9,052 nt of DNA, taken from Saccharicrinis sp. UBA6048. GTDB lineage: Bacteria; Bacteroidota; Bacteroidia; Bacteroidales; Marinilabiliaceae. The position numbers and the translations under genes are program-made. This document shows positions 1 to 6,631 of the stretch, in pieces. Numbering within the stretch: position 1 is the first letter of the stretch; the number at the start of each line of letters is the position of its first letter. The notes below the pieces were generated by a model, which worked only from the letters and a program-made list of their open reading frames with translations, was not told where the DNA came from and ran no database searches. The stretch spans positions 1 to 9,052 of the forward strand of contig DIYS01000232.1 in the NCBI GenBank assembly GCA_002429115.1. Direction: 5' to 3'.

Positions 1-1005
1 TATTTCCTTGATAATGTAGCAGGATGGATTCTTGAACTGGATCGTGGCGAAGGTATTCCTTGGGAAGGCAACTACTCATCATGGCTGGATCAGAAAACCA
101 AACGTATGGCTAACGAAGAGAAGCAAGCTTCGAAGCGACGCAAGACTCTTGAGCGCGAGTTGGAATGGGTTCGAATGGCACCTAAGGCACGTCATGCTAA
201 AAACAAAGCACGTTTGAATGCCTACGACAGTTTGATGAAAGAAGATGTTAAGGAGAAAGAAGAGAAACTGGAAATCTTCATCCCAAATGGTCCTCGCCTC
301 GGAGATAAGGTGATTGAAGCACATGGTGTAGCAAAGGGATTTGGTGAGAAACTGTTGTTTGAAGATTTGGAATTTACGTTGCCTAAAAATGGTATTGTTG
401 GTGTGATTGGTCCAAACGGCGCCGGTAAAACAACACTTTTCCGCCTTATCATGGGTATGGAACATGCCGACGGTGGCACCTTTGATGTGGGTGAAACTGT
501 GAAGGTATCCTACGTTGATCAGTCGCACGATGACATCATACCGGGCAAAACTGTTTACGAGGTAGTTTCTCAAGGTGATGAACTGATCCGAATGGGTAAT
601 AAAGAAGTTAATGCACGTGCTTACTTGTCACGCTTTAACTTTGCCGGTAATGATCAGCAGAAAAAATGTGAAGTACTTTCGGGTGGTGAGCGCAACAGAC
701 TGCACCTGGCCATGGCGCTTAAAGAAGAAGGTAACGTACTGCTACTTGATGAGCCTACCAATGATATTGATGTAAATACTTTACGTGCACTTGAAGAAGG
801 TCTGGAAGATTTTGCAGGATGTGCCGTTGTTATATCTCACGACCGTTGGTTCCTTGATCGTGTTGCGACACATATCCTGGCATTTGAGGGTGAATCAAAA
901 GTACATTTCTTCGAAGGTTCATACTCCGAATACGAAGAGAATAAGAAACGACGCCTTGGTGATGTGACACCGAAGCGAATCAGATATAAAAAACTGATTA
1001 AATAA
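1..1005 (+). CDS. ettA: Energy-dependent translational throttle protein EttA (ABC-F), 5'-truncated by window edge
   Basis: The reading frame is open from base 1, so the gene starts outside the window. The 334 residues present are the C-terminal 60% of a protein that is usually about 555 residues. They hold the end of the first ABC domain, the linker, and the whole second ABC domain. The linker contains the charged stretch ELEWVRMAPKARHAKNKARL, which matches the P-site tRNA interaction motif of EttA; FIPNGPRLGDKV follows, as in E. coli EttA. The second ABC domain has Walker A GPNGAGKTT (bases 409-435), signature LSGGERNRLHLA (from 676), Walker B VLLLDEPTND and switch VISHDRWFLD. EttA binds the ribosomal E site and gates the first elongation steps according to ATP/ADP ratio; it is cytosolic and not a transporter. 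An ATG at 106 is internal and is not the start. The stop at 1003-1005 lies one base from the end of the convergent cyclase gene. The subfamily assignment is strong because the linker matches as well as the ATPase motifs. Confidence 0.95.
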   Translation, partial: YFLDNVAGWILELDRGEGIPWEGNYSSWLDQKTKRMANEEKQASKRRKTLERELEWVRMAPKARHAKNKARLNAYDSLMKEDVKEKEEKLEIFIPNGPRLGDKVIEAHGVAKGFGEKLLFEDLEFTLPKNGIVGVIGPNGAGKTTLFRLIMGMEHADGGTFDVGETVKVSYVDQSHDDIIPGKTVYEVVSQGDELIRMGNKEVNARAYLSRFNFAGNDQQKKCEVLSGGERNRLHLAMALKEEGNVLLLDEPTNDIDVNTLRALEEGLEDFAGCAVVISHDRWFLDRVATHILAFEGESKVHFFEGSYSEYEENKKRRLGDVTPKRIRYKKLIK

Positions 1006-1006
1006 C

Positions 1007-2110
1007 TTATTGCATTGATGGGGCCGGAATAAAAGCGGCCCTTTCTTTTTCTTCTTTACTTAGTCGATGATGAATGTAGTACATCGGCATAACACCTTTA
1101 CCTTTCACTTTACGAGGTACGCGCGTCACCAATTTATAGGCTTCGGACAATGGTTTACTTAAGCTTTCCGACACGTTAATTTGCATAGGCTCGCACATGG
1201 ATTGAAAACGCGAAGCCATATTAACCGTTTCTCCAAAAATATCAAAGTTAAGATTGCTCGGACTTACAGAACTACCAATAATATCGCCATTGTATAAACC
1301 AATTTTAATCTCCCATTTAATATCGTTGTTTTTGTTGCGCTCCATAATGTATTCGCGAATCTTAACAGCTGCATGAGCGGCCTCAACAGCAATATTATCG
1401 GGCGAGTAAAACATGCCACACACTGCAATATAGGCATCCCCTACGGTTTTGATACGGGTGCAAAAATGCTGATCCAAAACATGATCAAAACCATTGAACA
1501 GCTCGTTTAATTCGCGCAAAAGAACTGCCGGTGACATCTTACCCGTTTTAGTGGTAAAATCTACCATATCAATAAAAATAGCTACACAATCACGATAGCG
1601 TCGTGGGGGTATAGCGCCATATTCTTTTATCTGCATAAGTATTGGCCATGGAAGGATTGATCGCAGGATGCGCTCATTACGGTCATTAGCCAGGGTAAGC
1701 TGGTTCGCTTGGTCCTTTAGAGTCTTATAGTTCCCGTAATTTTTCAGAACAGCCTCGGCTCTTGCCAGTAATTCTTCAGGATTAACAGGTTTTTGAATAA
1801 AATCAGCAGCACCCGCTTGAAAGGCTTCTGTGATCTTTGCTGTAAACGATATACCCGACATTAAAATCACGGGTAATTCTCGGGTCAGCTCGTTTTTCTT
1901 GAGCGTTCGAAGGGCCTCAATACCAGTAACACCTGGCATCTCCCAGTCCATGATTATTAAATCAGGCTGATGACGTACCGCCTGCTGACATGCTTCATCT
2001 CCACTGTTGGCGACCACAATGGTTGTGAAAGGCTCATTTTTCGTGATGATGGCAGATAACAATTCAATATCAAGCTGCGAGTCATCAACAATTAGTATTG
2101 TATTACCCAT
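1007..2110 (-). CDS. Response regulator with C-terminal class III adenylate cyclase domain (copy 1)
   Basis: This 367-residue cytosolic protein has a receiver domain (about residues 3-122), a short helical linker (125-160, including the NERILRSILP segment typical of these fusions) and a class III nucleotide cyclase domain (about 170-350). Receiver residues are intact: acidic pocket D9/D10, phospho-acceptor D55 (in MDWEMP), S85 and K107-P108. Cyclase residues are all present: metal ligands D181 and D225, base-recognition K221 and D290, and transition-state N297 and R301. The Lys/Asp pair is the adenylyl cyclase type; guanylyl cyclases have Glu/Cys there. The expected activity is therefore ATP to cAMP, controlled by phosphorylation from an unseen histidine kinase. 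Class III enzymes work as dimers. The ATG at 2110 places ILIVDD exactly where a receiver domain begins. It is a close paralogue of the gene at 2548-3648, but 437 bp of spacer makes a shared operon uncertain. Confidence 0.93.
   Translation of the reverse strand: MGNTILIVDDSQLDIELLSAIITKNEPFTTIVVANSGDEACQQAVRHQPDLIIMDWEMPGVTGIEALRTLKKNELTRELPVILMSGISFTAKITEAFQAGAADFIQKPVNPEELLARAEAVLKNYGNYKTLKDQANQLTLANDRNERILRSILPWPILMQIKEYGAIPPRRYRDCVAIFIDMVDFTTKTGKMSPAVLLRELNELFNGFDHVLDQHFCTRIKTVGDAYIAVCGMFYSPDNIAVEAAHAAVKIREYIMERNKNNDIKWEIKIGLYNGDIIGSSVSPSNLNFDIFGETVNMASRFQSMCEPMQINVSESLSKPLSEAYKLVTRVPRKVKGKGVMPMYYIHHRLSKEEKERAAFIPAPSMQ
1020..1050 (+). terminator. Intrinsic terminator of ettA, inside the 3' end of the convergent cyclase gene
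   Basis: GGGCCG (1021-1026) pairs perfectly with CGGCCC (1036-1041) around a 9-base loop. On the + strand a T-rich tract (TTTCTTTTTCTT) follows at once. It lies 15 bases after the ettA stop, where a Rho-independent terminator is expected. The same bases encode residues near the C-terminus of the opposite-strand cyclase (AAFIPAP), so the terminator is embedded in coding sequence. Confidence 0.75.
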
Positions 2111-2174
2111 TTCTTTCTTACTAACTAAGGCATCCTGACTTTTTATACGTCAGCATTTTACGAAGTTATATTCT

Positions 2175-2232
2175 AGTGACCAATGAAGTATTTATCTTGA
2201 TAACTGTTTAGTTTTTGTACACCAGTGACCAA
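2175..2232. repeat. Two copies of AGTGACCAA upstream of cyclase copy 1
   Basis: The 9-mer AGTGACCAA occurs at 2175-2183 and 2224-2232, 49 bases apart and in the same orientation, 65-122 bases upstream of the cyclase start at 2110. Paired short repeats at that distance could be regulator binding sites, but a 9-mer pair in AT-rich DNA could also be chance. Confidence 0.3.
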
Positions 2233-2349
2233 AATCATGTTTCATAATTTTGTCTGCCACTTGTCAAAAAATGGCACTATATGATATGTAGTGAGTGAAA
2301 GATATACAAACTCTATATTCCCCCATCGCCTAACCAGGACAAGCCAGAA

Positions 2350-2373
2350 AAGTATCAAGTACAAAGTATCAAG
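2350..2373. repeat. Short direct repeat AAGTATCAAG x2
   Basis: AAGTATCAAG is present at 2350-2359 and 2364-2373, separated by TACA. The pattern resembles the AGTATCAAG-rich interspersed intergenic repeats I associate with Bacteroidota genomes; that association is from memory and not tested here. It lies 47 bases from the palindrome cluster and may belong to the same element. Confidence 0.5.
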
Positions 2374-2420
2374 ACTGTTTACAGCAAGCTTAAATATTCT
2401 GCCAAAAAATACACTGCTTG

Positions 2421-2498
2421 CCCCGAGTTTCTCGGGGAATTTCAATTTTTAGATACTATGACACCTGCCTGCAGCAGGCAGGCTTCCCCGAGGGGAAG
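2421..2498. repeat. Cluster of three perfect palindromes (REP-like)
   Basis: Three hairpins lie within 78 bases. CCCCGAG-TTT-CTCGGGG is at 2421-2437. CCTGCCTGC-A-GCAGGCAGG is at 2464-2482. CTTCCC-CGAG-GGGAAG is at 2483-2498 and directly abuts the second. The motif CCCCGAG is shared by the first and third. They lie 50-127 bases past the stop of the cyclase at 2548 (minus strand) and could end its transcript, but only the 2421-2437 hairpin is followed on the minus strand by a T-run, about 13 bases further on (ATTTTTTGG). Multiple GC-rich palindromes in AT-rich intergenic DNA are typical of REP-like dispersed elements. No RAYT-type transposase is in the window. Confidence 0.7.
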
Positions 2499-2547
2499 AT
2501 TTTAATAAAAGCAGGTATCCAAGTTGGTATTTTAAATCATTATGAAA

Positions 2548-3648
2548 TTAACCGTCTGTCATCACCAGATCGGAGTTATATTCGCTCCTGCCTTCTACGA
2601 GCGCATCTTGGATATAATACATCGACGTAACACCTTTTCCTTTCACAGTTCGTGGCGTCCGCTCAATAATTTTAAATTCATCCTTTACACGCTCTCTAAT
2701 CGTTTGGCAAACGTTAATCTGCATCGGATCACAGGAATTTTGCAGACGGGAGGCCATATTTACGGTTTCGCCAAAAATATCGAACGACATATTGGTGCGG
2801 CTTACTGCACTGGCAATGATACTACCACTATACATCCCAATACGAATCTCCCACTGGGTCTCATTCTTCTGGTTTCTATCCATCACATATTGCCTTAACT
2901 TCAAAGCTGCTTTAACACTGGTGGAAGCAGTATTTTCAGGCGGATCGAACATTCCACAGACAGCCATATATGCATCTCCAATCGTTTTGATACGTGTGCA
3001 ATGATGATCTTCAATTATCGAATCAAATCCGGTAAATAAATCATGTAGCTCTTTAATTAATATTGACGGTGACAGTTCTGCCGATATCGCAGTAAAATCA
3101 ACGATATCAACAAACAATACTACTGTATTTTTGTACAATTTAGTGGCTAATGAACCAAATGTCTTTAATTGCTTTATAATAGGCGCCGGTAATATGGATC
3201 GGACTATGGTTTCATTCCGGTAGTTAGCCATCAGTACCTTTTGATTTTTATCTTCGAGCTGAGTAATTGTATCAGAAAGAGTCAATGCAGAGCGGGTACG
3301 TGCCACCAGCTCAAACTCATCAATGGGTTTCTTAAGAAAATCGGTGGCCCCGGCTTCAAGAGCCAAACCTAATTTATCGGACACACCGCTGCCCGATAGC
3401 AAAATGATGGGAATCTTTTTAGTTTGTTCATGTTTCTTTAAAATAACCAGTGCTTCAAAACCAGTCATTACCGGCATCTCCCAATCCATCAAAATTATAC
3501 TGGGCTTATATTTTACGACCATTTTACAGGCTTCTCGCCCATTGGCTGCCTCAACAAAATGAACATCTGGAAAATTCTTTTTTAAAACTTCAATTAGAAA
3601 AGCTACGATCGTTTTGGCATCATCAACGATCAAAATTGTTTTTGGCAT
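2548..3648 (-). CDS. Response regulator with C-terminal class III adenylate cyclase domain (copy 2)
   Basis: This 366-residue protein has the same architecture as the gene at 1007-2110 and is gap-free against it through residue 301. Receiver residues are D9/D10, D55 (MDWEMP), S85 and K107-P108. Cyclase residues are metal D181 and D225, adenine-type K221 (RIKTIGDAYMAVCG) and D290 (FDIFGETVN), and N297 and R301 (NMASR). Both a functional receiver and an adenylyl cyclase activity are predicted. The two proteins differ most in the linker (about 110-140) and in the C-terminal tail after KGKGV-SMYYI, which is acidic and polar here (VEGRSEYNSDLVMTDG) and basic then hydrophobic in copy 1. That fits paralogues receiving different inputs or partners. 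The ATG at 3648 places ILIVDD at the correct position. No obvious regulator or kinase gene is adjacent. Confidence 0.93.
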   Translation of the reverse strand: MPKTILIVDDAKTIVAFLIEVLKKNFPDVHFVEAANGREACKMVVKYKPSIILMDWEMPVMTGFEALVILKKHEQTKKIPIILLSGSGVSDKLGLALEAGATDFLKKPIDEFELVARTRSALTLSDTITQLEDKNQKVLMANYRNETIVRSILPAPIIKQLKTFGSLATKLYKNTVVLFVDIVDFTAISAELSPSILIKELHDLFTGFDSIIEDHHCTRIKTIGDAYMAVCGMFDPPENTASTSVKAALKLRQYVMDRNQKNETQWEIRIGMYSGSIIASAVSRTNMSFDIFGETVNMASRLQNSCDPMQINVCQTIRERVKDEFKIIERTPRTVKGKGVTSMYYIQDALVEGRSEYNSDLVMTDG

Positions 3649-3803
3649 AAGCTACCCGGATTACGTTGGATTATTTTATTGCCCAACTCTATGGCTAACG
3701 CATTTACGAAATCTCTTCACCCAAGAGAAGAGTGCCATATTAGAAGAAGGCGGTTTGATAGTTGAGGGTGCTTATCCCTGATTTTTACGTAGGTAAGACT
3801 TAA

Positions 3804-3947
3804 ATGTCAGAAATTAATGACCAACCGGCATTCTCTGTTGATGAATTGCGCATTTTGTTATTTAATCTGAATGAAGCACCAGAAAGTCTATTAATCCGGA
3901 TTGGATCAAAAATTTTAGACTCAGCATGTTTATTTAGAAGTAGGTAA
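3804..3947 (+). CDS. Possible 47-residue small protein, unknown function
   Basis: The frame starts at ATG 3804 and ends at TAA 3945-3947, giving MSEINDQPAFSVDELRILLF... and then NLNEAPESLLIRIGSKIL. The composition looks protein-like: an acidic N-terminus followed by an amphipathic Leu/Ile-rich helix. An AGG lies about 10 bases upstream of the ATG. It is divergent from the cyclase at 3648 and convergent with the winged-helix gene at 4026. I recognise no family. It may instead be a remnant of a longer gene or a chance frame. Confidence 0.25.
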   Translation: MSEINDQPAFSVDELRILLFNLNEAPESLLIRIGSKILDSACLFRSR

Positions 3948-3969
3948 TAGAATTTGAATAGCTATGAAC

Positions 3970-4002
3970 ATCCGCTTAGCGCATTTAAAGCACTTAGCGG
4001 AT
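3970..4002 (-). terminator. Imperfect inverted repeat downstream of the winged-helix gene
   Basis: ATCCGCTTAGCGC (3970-3982) and GCACTTAGCGGAT (3990-4002) pair over 13 positions with two mismatches around ATTTAAA. It begins 24 bases past the stop of the minus-strand gene at 4026, where a terminator is expected, but no T-run follows on that strand. It could equally be an operator or a mere inverted repeat. Confidence 0.35.
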
Positions 4003-4025
4003 TGCCATCTTTCAGAATAACATCT

Positions 4026-4205
4026 TTATTTAGCAGGCTCCCAAAAGCATCGCTTGGGCGATACAATCTTTGCTTCAGCCTTGAGTTCCTTCATGGCTTT
4101 TTCAACGTCCTTTTTCTCCAATCCGCTTGCTTCGGCTATTTCACCTGTACGCATTGGCTTTCCGGCTTTAGTCATTGCTTCTAATACTGTAGTTGTGTTT
4201 GACAT
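4026..4205 (-). CDS. Small winged-helix/HTH DNA-binding protein (59 aa)
   Basis: This is a complete 59-residue frame from ATG 4205 to TAA 4026-4028. It begins MSNTTTVLEAMTKAGKPMRT and then has GEIAEASGLEKKDVEKAMKE, followed by LKAEAKIVSPKRCFWEP. The pattern is that of a minimal winged helix: helix 1 (residues 4-14), the turn KPMRTGEIAEASGL (16-29) giving helix 2, recognition helix 3 (30-44, KKDVEKAMKEL), then a short wing with the conserved-looking SPKRCFWEP. Stand-alone proteins of this size and layout are common in Bacteroidota and are usually annotated only as MarR-like or HTH regulators; target and ligand are unknown. The start lies 71 bases after the stop of the 421-residue gene upstream, with no terminator visible between them, so co-transcription is possible. 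The A-rich leader without Shine-Dalgarno is normal for the phylum. Confidence 0.8.
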   Translation of the reverse strand: MSNTTTVLEAMTKAGKPMRTGEIAEASGLEKKDVEKAMKELKAEAKIVSPKRCFWEPAK

Positions 4206-4276
4206 GTTGTTTGTTTTAAAGTTGGTGTTTTATTTTATGAGATTAGAGACAAATAGAGAGTGTAAATTGTTTTGCT

Positions 4277-5542
4277 TTAGATCCTGCAACTATCAGATGG
4301 TTCACCAACCAACTCAGCATCATTCTCATTTTCCAATTCAAGATATTTGATAAATAATTCAGCCACTTGATCTTTATTTGTATCGTTGCTGAAGATTTCT
4401 GATGGCAACTCAAATAAATCACCACATCCTGCCTGCCTGAAAATATCAATTGCACGCTTATCATTTTTCAAATCTGAATTGATAAACGTTTTTATAATAT
4501 CAATGCCCAGGTATTGCTTGTCTTCTTTCTTAACACCAAGCAAATCGTGCAGTTTCTCTCCTTCGGGTGTTCCATTGTTTGTTATCAATAAAAAAGTTGT
4601 TATTACAACAATGCCATCAACATACCGATACACAAAGTAGCCCAGTTTTTTATCTTTTAAATTAAATTGCAATAAGGTTTGCCCATGACTGTTTTTTGAA
4701 GTTTTAAACTCATGAACGGAATTATACAAAATAGCTTTCATCATGCGATCCTGCATACCACTCAATCGCTCCTTCAAGCGCATAATAGCATGATTTTGAA
4801 TATAAACATCAACCTGAAGATTAGCAATGCCACAATCAACCCCAAGCTTTTCGGGTAATATTTTCATCCAAATCATCTCGTTTTCCAGTCCAGGCATTCC
4901 CAGACGATAGACCGTTCTTCTTTTATTATTAATTGTCACCTTAAGCTTTTGCCTGTCTACAATCGACAGGTAAAAGCAATCGTATAGAAAGCCAAATCGA
5001 CCCTTTGTTTTATAAGTGTCAAAATGGAGAATGATATAACCAAAATCGGGTGAACTAATGGACTCGGTTATATGTCGCGCCAACATGTGCATACTTTCAT
5101 TGGGGGTCAGCCCATTCTTCACCCTTTCCAAATAGGGTTTTGCGGCACTAAGTACCTTATCTTTATTTTTAAAGCTATACCCTTTGCTTCTAATTCGGTA
5201 AGTCAGCATTTCGCCTGCCAGATAATAATCGTACAGACTAACCATGGAGCCTTCTGCTACTTCCATTTGAACCTTACGGGCACAGTCATGCACTATTTTC
5301 TTTACAGTCATCAGGTACCTGTTAGGAATCTTCTCTCCTTCAACCGGCAACACATTAATTGGCCTGAAACCAATGGTAAGCAACATGTCTATTTCTTCTT
5401 TTGGAATCAGAGCATAGGCTTCTTCTAAGCGTGCAGCTTTTACAAACTCCAGCATTTTTCGTTTTTTTTCGTTTCGCTGGCTGGCGCGAATTTGTTTTAT
5501 AGACGTTCCGGTATTCTTCCTTTTATTTTTTCGTTTAGACAT
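4277..5542 (-). CDS. Hypothetical protein, 421 aa, basic N-terminus, unknown function
   Basis: I do not recognise this family. The protein has 421 residues from ATG 5542 and no signal peptide or convincing membrane segment, so it should be cytosolic. The first 30 residues are strongly basic (MSKRKNKRKN, then RASQRNEKKRK), suggesting nucleic-acid or ribosome contact. Residues 75-165 look helical. Residues 168-230 look like beta strands (YIILHFDTY, FGFLYDCFYLSIVD, LKVTINNKRRTVYRLG). Residues 248-325 start with IQNHAIMRLKERL (H251, R255, R259), followed by strands LLQFNLKDKKLGYFVYRY and GIVVITTFLLIT. A His-Ala-x-x-Arg-x-x-x-Arg start followed by beta strands loosely recalls DUF4258/RelE-like small domains, but this is only a visual resemblance. 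The C-terminus (385-421) is acidic. It precedes the 59-residue winged-helix gene on the same strand and follows a terminator-like hairpin. Confidence 0.85.
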   Translation of the reverse strand: MSKRKNKRKNTGTSIKQIRASQRNEKKRKMLEFVKAARLEEAYALIPKEEIDMLLTIGFRPINVLPVEGEKIPNRYLMTVKKIVHDCARKVQMEVAEGSMVSLYDYYLAGEMLTYRIRSKGYSFKNKDKVLSAAKPYLERVKNGLTPNESMHMLARHITESISSPDFGYIILHFDTYKTKGRFGFLYDCFYLSIVDRQKLKVTINNKRRTVYRLGMPGLENEMIWMKILPEKLGVDCGIANLQVDVYIQNHAIMRLKERLSGMQDRMMKAILYNSVHEFKTSKNSHGQTLLQFNLKDKKLGYFVYRYVDGIVVITTFLLITNNGTPEGEKLHDLLGVKKEDKQYLGIDIIKTFINSDLKNDKRAIDIFRQAGCGDLFELPSEIFSNDTNKDQVAELFIKYLELENENDAELVGEPSDSCRI

Positions 5543-5555
5543 GGGGTTGGTTTAA

Positions 5556-5584
5556 CTAAAAAGGGAGCACTTTTCGACTCCCTT
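5556..5584 (-). terminator. Intrinsic terminator after the 214-aa gene
   Basis: Read on the minus strand, AAGGGAG (5584-5578) pairs perfectly with CTCCCTT (5567-5561) around a 10-base loop, and TTTAG follows the stem. It begins 22 bases past the stop of the 5607-6251 gene and ends about 14 bases before the ATG of the 421-residue gene. It should therefore end, or attenuate, transcription between the two. Confidence 0.6.
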
Positions 5585-5606
5585 AATATAAAATGAATGA
5601 GTTTGC

Positions 5607-6251
5607 TTACTTCACCACGATACCTACCTGTTCCAAGGCTTGACGGTCGCTACCATAGTAAAACAGGTTTAAACACTCACGCAGGTCTTTACAATAGGCC
5701 TTAAGGTCGGCCATGGTTTCGCGCTTTTTATCCGAGGCCATTTGCGCTTCACCATCTTCTTTGAGAGCCACGTTTTTCAGCTGCTTAATCGTTAAAAGCT
5801 CGGCTTTCCAGCCTTCCAGAACCGTTGCTCCCATCTCCAGCAACTCTAACTTCTCAAGTAAAGCAGGTGTATCCAATACGGCATCTAAGGTGCGATCCAC
5901 CAAATTATCCCACTCGGAATAACCACCTGGTATGTCTTCATTTAAATACACCTTATTTTGCAAAGCCACATCGGCTTTATTGAAATAGCGAACGGACTGA
6001 CGCAGCCGCACAAAATTCTCATGCATATTGTCTTTGGCCACATTAAATGCTCTGACGGCAGCCATTCCTTCGGCTTTTTCCTTCGCCTGAACATTGGACG
6101 CCTCTTTGGCACTGTTATACAATACCGGACCTTCGGCCAGCTTAGCCTCAGGATAAAGAGGTGCAATGCGTGTTTTAATAGCGTCGTTGCTATTAACACC
6201 ATCGATTAATACTCGACACTTTTCCAATTCGCTTTCGTGTGTGCGTTTCAT
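5607..6251 (-). CDS. Hypothetical helical protein, 214 aa
   Basis: The function is unknown. It has 214 residues from ATG 6251 and no signal sequence or membrane segment. Apart from a central break with Gly and Pro (IPGGYSEWDNLVD, residues 107-119), the sequence is almost entirely helix-compatible and rich in Lys, Glu, Leu and Ala, for example AKEKAEGMAAVRAFNVAKDN (56-75) and LLEKLELLEMGATVLEGWKA (131-150). This suggests a soluble helical bundle in two halves joined at the Gly/Pro hinge. The C-terminal segment (178-214: ETMADLKAYCKDLRECLNLF, YYG, QALEQVGIVVK) looks the most family-like. C187 and C193 are spaced C-x5-C. It stands alone between a long upstream gap and a terminator hairpin, so it is probably monocistronic. 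Conservation across Bacteroidota would be my guess, but I cannot test it. Confidence 0.85.
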   Translation of the reverse strand: MKRTHESELEKCRVLIDGVNSNDAIKTRIAPLYPEAKLAEGPVLYNSAKEASNVQAKEKAEGMAAVRAFNVAKDNMHENFVRLRQSVRYFNKADVALQNKVYLNEDIPGGYSEWDNLVDRTLDAVLDTPALLEKLELLEMGATVLEGWKAELLTIKQLKNVALKEDGEAQMASDKKRETMADLKAYCKDLRECLNLFYYGSDRQALEQVGIVVK

Positions 6252-6511
6252 AATTACTTTAGTTTATTCCATTACATGCCCTTATACAAGTATCTAGTGA
6301 TCTATTAAAAAGTGCTGTAATGAAGGGTTATTATTTATTTGATTATTGAATAAACAGAGCAGGACGCCCTGTGTAACTTATGAATTCTGAAAACTGAAGC
6401 AAATAGTCTGATCATCATAATTAGGATTTTAGGATTAGTTTAAACGAATATATAAATTTATTTTATTCTATAAAACTCAGATATACATCATTTTCACCCA
6501 CCCTTATATGC

Positions 6512-6631
6512 CATTGTGTCACTTTTTTATGTTTTTGAGTTGCTCGTCTATAAATTTGCAGCGGTCGCCGTGCATATTGCAGCACTTTTTCCGACATTGT
6601 GTCACTTTTTTATCATTTTGCAGCAGTCGCC
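6512..6631. repeat. Degenerate two-copy direct repeat
   Basis: The 19-mer CATTGTGTCACTTTTTTAT is present exactly at 6512-6530 and 6595-6613. A second block in the same order, TTTGCAGCGGTCGCC (6555-6569) and TTTGCAGCAGTCGCC (6617-6631), matches at 14 of 15 positions. The copies are therefore one tandem unit with about 20 bases missing between the blocks in the second. On the minus strand the unit can be read in more than one short frame, but the two copies are in different frames relative to each other, which argues against a current coding role. It may be a decayed dispersed repeat. Confidence 0.65.

Larger units (their letters stand above)
2111..2547. other. Repeat-rich spacer between the two cyclase genes
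   Basis: No credible gene lies here. A 67-codon minus-strand frame (2242-2445) starts on TTG and runs through the repeats, so I discount it. The segment nearest 2111 should hold the promoter of cyclase copy 1, though I cannot point to a clear consensus. The rest contains a pair of ATCAAG-type direct repeats (2350-2373) and three palindromes (2421-2498), listed separately. Confidence 0.6.
3649..4025. other. Intergenic region upstream of cyclase copy 2
   Basis: The part next to 3649 should carry the promoter of the minus-strand cyclase, but I see no convincing TTG/TAnnTTTG pair. A weak hairpin TCTCTT-CACCC-AAGAGA lies at 3712-3728. A possible 47-codon plus-strand frame (3804-3947) and an imperfect inverted repeat (3970-4002) are listed separately. 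Confidence 0.5.

Noticed and set aside
2242..2445. 67-codon minus-strand frame with a hydrophobic middle
   Set aside because: It starts on TTG, runs through the direct and inverted repeats, and its composition follows the repeat sequence. No family resemblance.
3954..4350. Two overlapping plus-strand frames of 76 and 98 codons
   Set aside because: They are antisense shadows of the 59-residue winged-helix gene and the end of the 421-residue gene, whose minus-strand translations look much more protein-like.
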